A stretch of 64,000 bases of DNA from Corynebacterium sp. (GTDB lineage Bacteria; Actinomycetota; Actinomycetes; Mycobacteriales; Mycobacteriaceae). The stretch covers positions 264,190-328,189 of the forward strand of contig JAUMTW010000002.1 in the NCBI GenBank assembly GCA_030531005.1, read 5' to 3'. Within the stretch, counting starts at the first letter, position 1, and every line of letters starts with the position of its first letter. Of the stretch, positions 62,194 through 64,000 are shown piece by piece. The translations under genes were made by a program, and so were the position numbers. Below the pieces are notes generated by a model. The model made no database searches. It was not told the DNA's origin and was given only the letters and a program-made list of their open reading frames with translations.

Positions 62194-63861
62194 CTAGCTA
62201 TCGAGTACCTGTGAACGTAGGATCGACATTGGCATCGAGCCAAAGGACAACGCCTTGGCATGGAACTCGCGCACGGTCAACCCTTCAGCTAAGGCATCAT
62301 CACGCATTTGCTGCCACAACTTCTGGCCCAATGCATAAGACGGAGCCTGTCCCGGCCAGCCAAGATAGCGATCCACCTCAAAATCCAAGGCTTCTGGAGT
62401 TAAGCCGGAGTGCTGCTCCATAAAAGAACGGGCAAAGTTGGCATCCCACTTTACAGTGCCATCTGGCACACACTTATGAAGGTGCACACCAATATCCACG
62501 ATAACGCGGGCTGCACGCAGACGCTGGGCATCCAATTGCCCCATACGGTAACCAGCGTCTTCGAAATAGCCCAATTCTGCCATGAGCTGCTCGGCGTACA
62601 ATGCCCAGCCTTCGCCATGTCCAGAAATCCAACACATGCTCCGGCGCCAAGTATTCAACAATTCAGATTCCGCCATTGCGGCACAAATTTGCAGGTGATG
62701 GCCAGGGACGGACTCATGGTAGACGGTGGAAAGCTCACTCCAGGTGGTGAAGTTGGACTGCGATGCTGGCACGGACCACCAGGCGCGGCCCGGACGAGAG
62801 AAATCCTCCGCAGGCGGGGTGTAGAAAATTCCACCGGTACCAGCGGGATCAATGCAAGCTTCAATGGTCCGTGCAGGCTCTGCAATATCAAAGTGGGTAC
62901 CCTGCAGATCCTTGATAGCTGCATCCATACGCTCCTGCATCCACAAGCGCAGCTCATCTTTATCCGCTAAACGGTAGCGAGCTTCGCCATCTAAGAGTTC
63001 TTGGGCGCGTGCAATGGAAGTTCCCTCCCCATAAAGCTGCTTGGCGATAGCAGCCTGCTCGCTTTCGATCTCACGCAGCTGCTCCCAGCCCCACTCGTAG
63101 GCCTCATCCAAGTCCACTTTGTCGCCCACATACTGGTGGCTAAAACGCTCATAGCGCTCACGGCCCACACCATCTTCTTGTATTGCATGGGCAGCGAAGG
63201 AGTCCGAGAGCCACTCGGCAAGTTGCCCAAAAGCCTTACGAGCACCACGTACCACAGCGTCCTCTTTATCTAGGCCTAAGGTAGTGAGCAAAGAGTCAGG
63301 TTGAGCCAAAGCACGCGCATGCTCGCTGGCACGCTCAACCTGGCGCACTGGGATGGGATGGTTTTTACTTGCAGCCATACACAGGGATTCAGCATAACCT
63401 TGCAAAGCTGCAGGGATCTTAGCCAGGCGCGCAGCTAAAACCTCACGTTGTTCGGCGGTTTCCTTCGGCTGGAGTTGCAGGATTTCCCGAATCTCTTGAA
63501 CCGGAGAGGTAATGTTATTAATCAGGCCGATAGTCTCATCGTGGTGATGCAACTCCAATTCCAGGCTGAGACGATCGCGCAGGATCTCTGCGGTGAGAAA
63601 ATCGACGGAGTCGAAGTCATCTTCATCATCACAAGAGTCGGTGCCATCGTCGAAAGCATCGACATCATTAAGCATCTCGCGATTACGTTCAGCTAGAGTC
63701 TCCCAATATTCTGGGGAAAAGTCTTGCAGCTCTCCATCATATTCCGGCATTCCCAGCTGAGTGGCCAAAGTGGGTGAGATAGCCACTAGATCGCGGACAT
63801 AGGCCTCGCAGGAAGCATCCAATAAAGATGGATTCCGCGTTGCTCGCATCTCGTTGGTCAT
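62194..63861 (-). CDS. DUF885 protein (putative zinc-peptidase fold)
   Basis: A 555-aa cytoplasmic protein. The DUF885 signature is TVYHESVPGHHLQIC (HExxPGHH), with a second part GHGEGWALYAEQLMAELGYFED and RAARVIVDIGVHLHK, the pattern of M32-like zinc peptidases. An acidic insert is near residue 75 (DDGTDSCDDEDDFDS). The start at 63861 follows TAGACT (63870-63875) by eight bases with no ribosome site. Substrate unknown. Confidence 0.88.
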   Translation of the reverse strand: MTNEMRATRNPSLLDASCEAYVRDLVAISPTLATQLGMPEYDGELQDFSPEYWETLAERNREMLNDVDAFDDGTDSCDDEDDFDSVDFLTAEILRDRLSLELELHHHDETIGLINNITSPVQEIREILQLQPKETAEQREVLAARLAKIPAALQGYAESLCMAASKNHPIPVRQVERASEHARALAQPDSLLTTLGLDKEDAVVRGARKAFGQLAEWLSDSFAAHAIQEDGVGRERYERFSHQYVGDKVDLDEAYEWGWEQLREIESEQAAIAKQLYGEGTSIARAQELLDGEARYRLADKDELRLWMQERMDAAIKDLQGTHFDIAEPARTIEACIDPAGTGGIFYTPPAEDFSRPGRAWWSVPASQSNFTTWSELSTVYHESVPGHHLQICAAMAESELLNTWRRSMCWISGHGEGWALYAEQLMAELGYFEDAGYRMGQLDAQRLRAARVIVDIGVHLHKCVPDGTVKWDANFARSFMEQHSGLTPEALDFEVDRYLGWPGQAPSYALGQKLWQQMRDDALAEGLTVREFHAKALSFGSMPMSILRSQVLDS

Positions 63862-64000
63862 ATCGGGCTAGTCTAGCTATGATACTGGCAATTCACCACC
63901 TAAATACTGGGGAAAATGTAAAAGAACCGCTGTGCTGGCACTTTTGCGCGGTTTCGTGAATCAAATGTGGCGGCAGCCAGGCAGAACTCTCTTCAAAATG

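Noticed and set aside
1..64000. CRISPR arrays, insertion sequences, prophage, rRNA, riboswitches
   Set aside because: No spaced repeats, transposase-like proteins, phage genes or rRNA were seen; no riboswitch core could be recognised by eye.

Overview
The window is a piece of a Corynebacterium chromosome (Mycobacteriales). The placement rests on gene content and order: a wzm-wzt-glfT1 galactan export and priming group, GtrA, DprE1, DprE2, AftA and a single Emb arabinosyltransferase, in nearly the order of the Mycobacterium tuberculosis Rv3777-Rv3795 region, plus PdxR-type vitamin B6 control, a perfect McbR-type operator, DASS dicarboxylate transporters, and many genes that appear to be leaderless. 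Base composition looks moderate (mid-50s percent GC by eye, not computed). There are no rRNA genes, insertion sequences, prophage genes or CRISPR arrays; it is mostly core chromosome with some lineage-specific insertions.

Layout. 1-5 kb: gluQRS (cut by the left edge) overlapping tgt, then an MMPL/RND exporter. 5.2-5.8 kb: a decayed gene. 5.9-8.6 kb: tRNA-Ser(CGA), a TfoX-N protein, tadA with its actinobacterial partner gene, and tyrA. 8.8-11.9 kb: pdxT-pdxS divergent from pdxR with four PdxR-type boxes between them. 12.0-15.0 kb: an ohrR-ohr-ene-reductase peroxide and electrophile operon divergent from a secreted chymotrypsin-like protease. 15.2-17.5 kb: mtnN-luxS and an orphan metQ with an McbR-type box. 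17.7-23.4 kb: three identical tRNA-Arg(ACG) genes, two of them in a tandemly duplicated tRNA plus DASS transporter unit, a lipoprotein gene and tRNA-Ser(GCT). 23.6-26.0 kb: an aromatic/histidinol-phosphate type aminotransferase, tRNA-Ser(TGA) and a quinone oxidoreductase.

26.0-44.4 kb is the cell-wall arabinogalactan region: a class V aminotransferase homologue that appears to lack its PLP lysine, wzm, wzt, glfT1, gtrA, an inserted block (hypothetical, secreted SGNH hydrolase, acyltransferase-SGNH fusion, small protein), then dprE1-dprE2-aftA-emb. Together these make decaprenyl-phospho-arabinose, export the lipid-linked galactan and build the arabinan that carries the mycolic acids. The inserted block is a good candidate for a module that acylates an envelope glycan or lipid.

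44.5-50.4 kb holds an aminotransferase, an agmatinase-family ureohydrolase, a Na+/solute symporter and an AruI-like thiamine diphosphate decarboxylase, which together resemble an arginine (or other guanidino amino acid) transaminase pathway. 50.6-64 kb: PrsW-like protease with a membrane partner, PepO, an esterase, GNAT, VOC, S4 and Tag genes, a LacA-type acetyltransferase, a DAACS symporter, an AbrB-type membrane protein, a DUF1304 protein and a DUF885 protein.

The most interesting signals are (i) a 25-base sequence shared, with two differences, by the ohrR promoter and the distant DUF1304 gene promoter, which suggests a two-locus OhrR regulon; (ii) the arginine-transaminase-like cluster; (iii) the acyltransferase/SGNH insertion inside the arabinan locus, with two tandem inverted-repeat operators; (iv) the tRNA-Arg/DASS tandem duplication in which one copy has lost a conserved transport motif; and (v) the lysine-less PLP-fold protein beside the galactan exporter.
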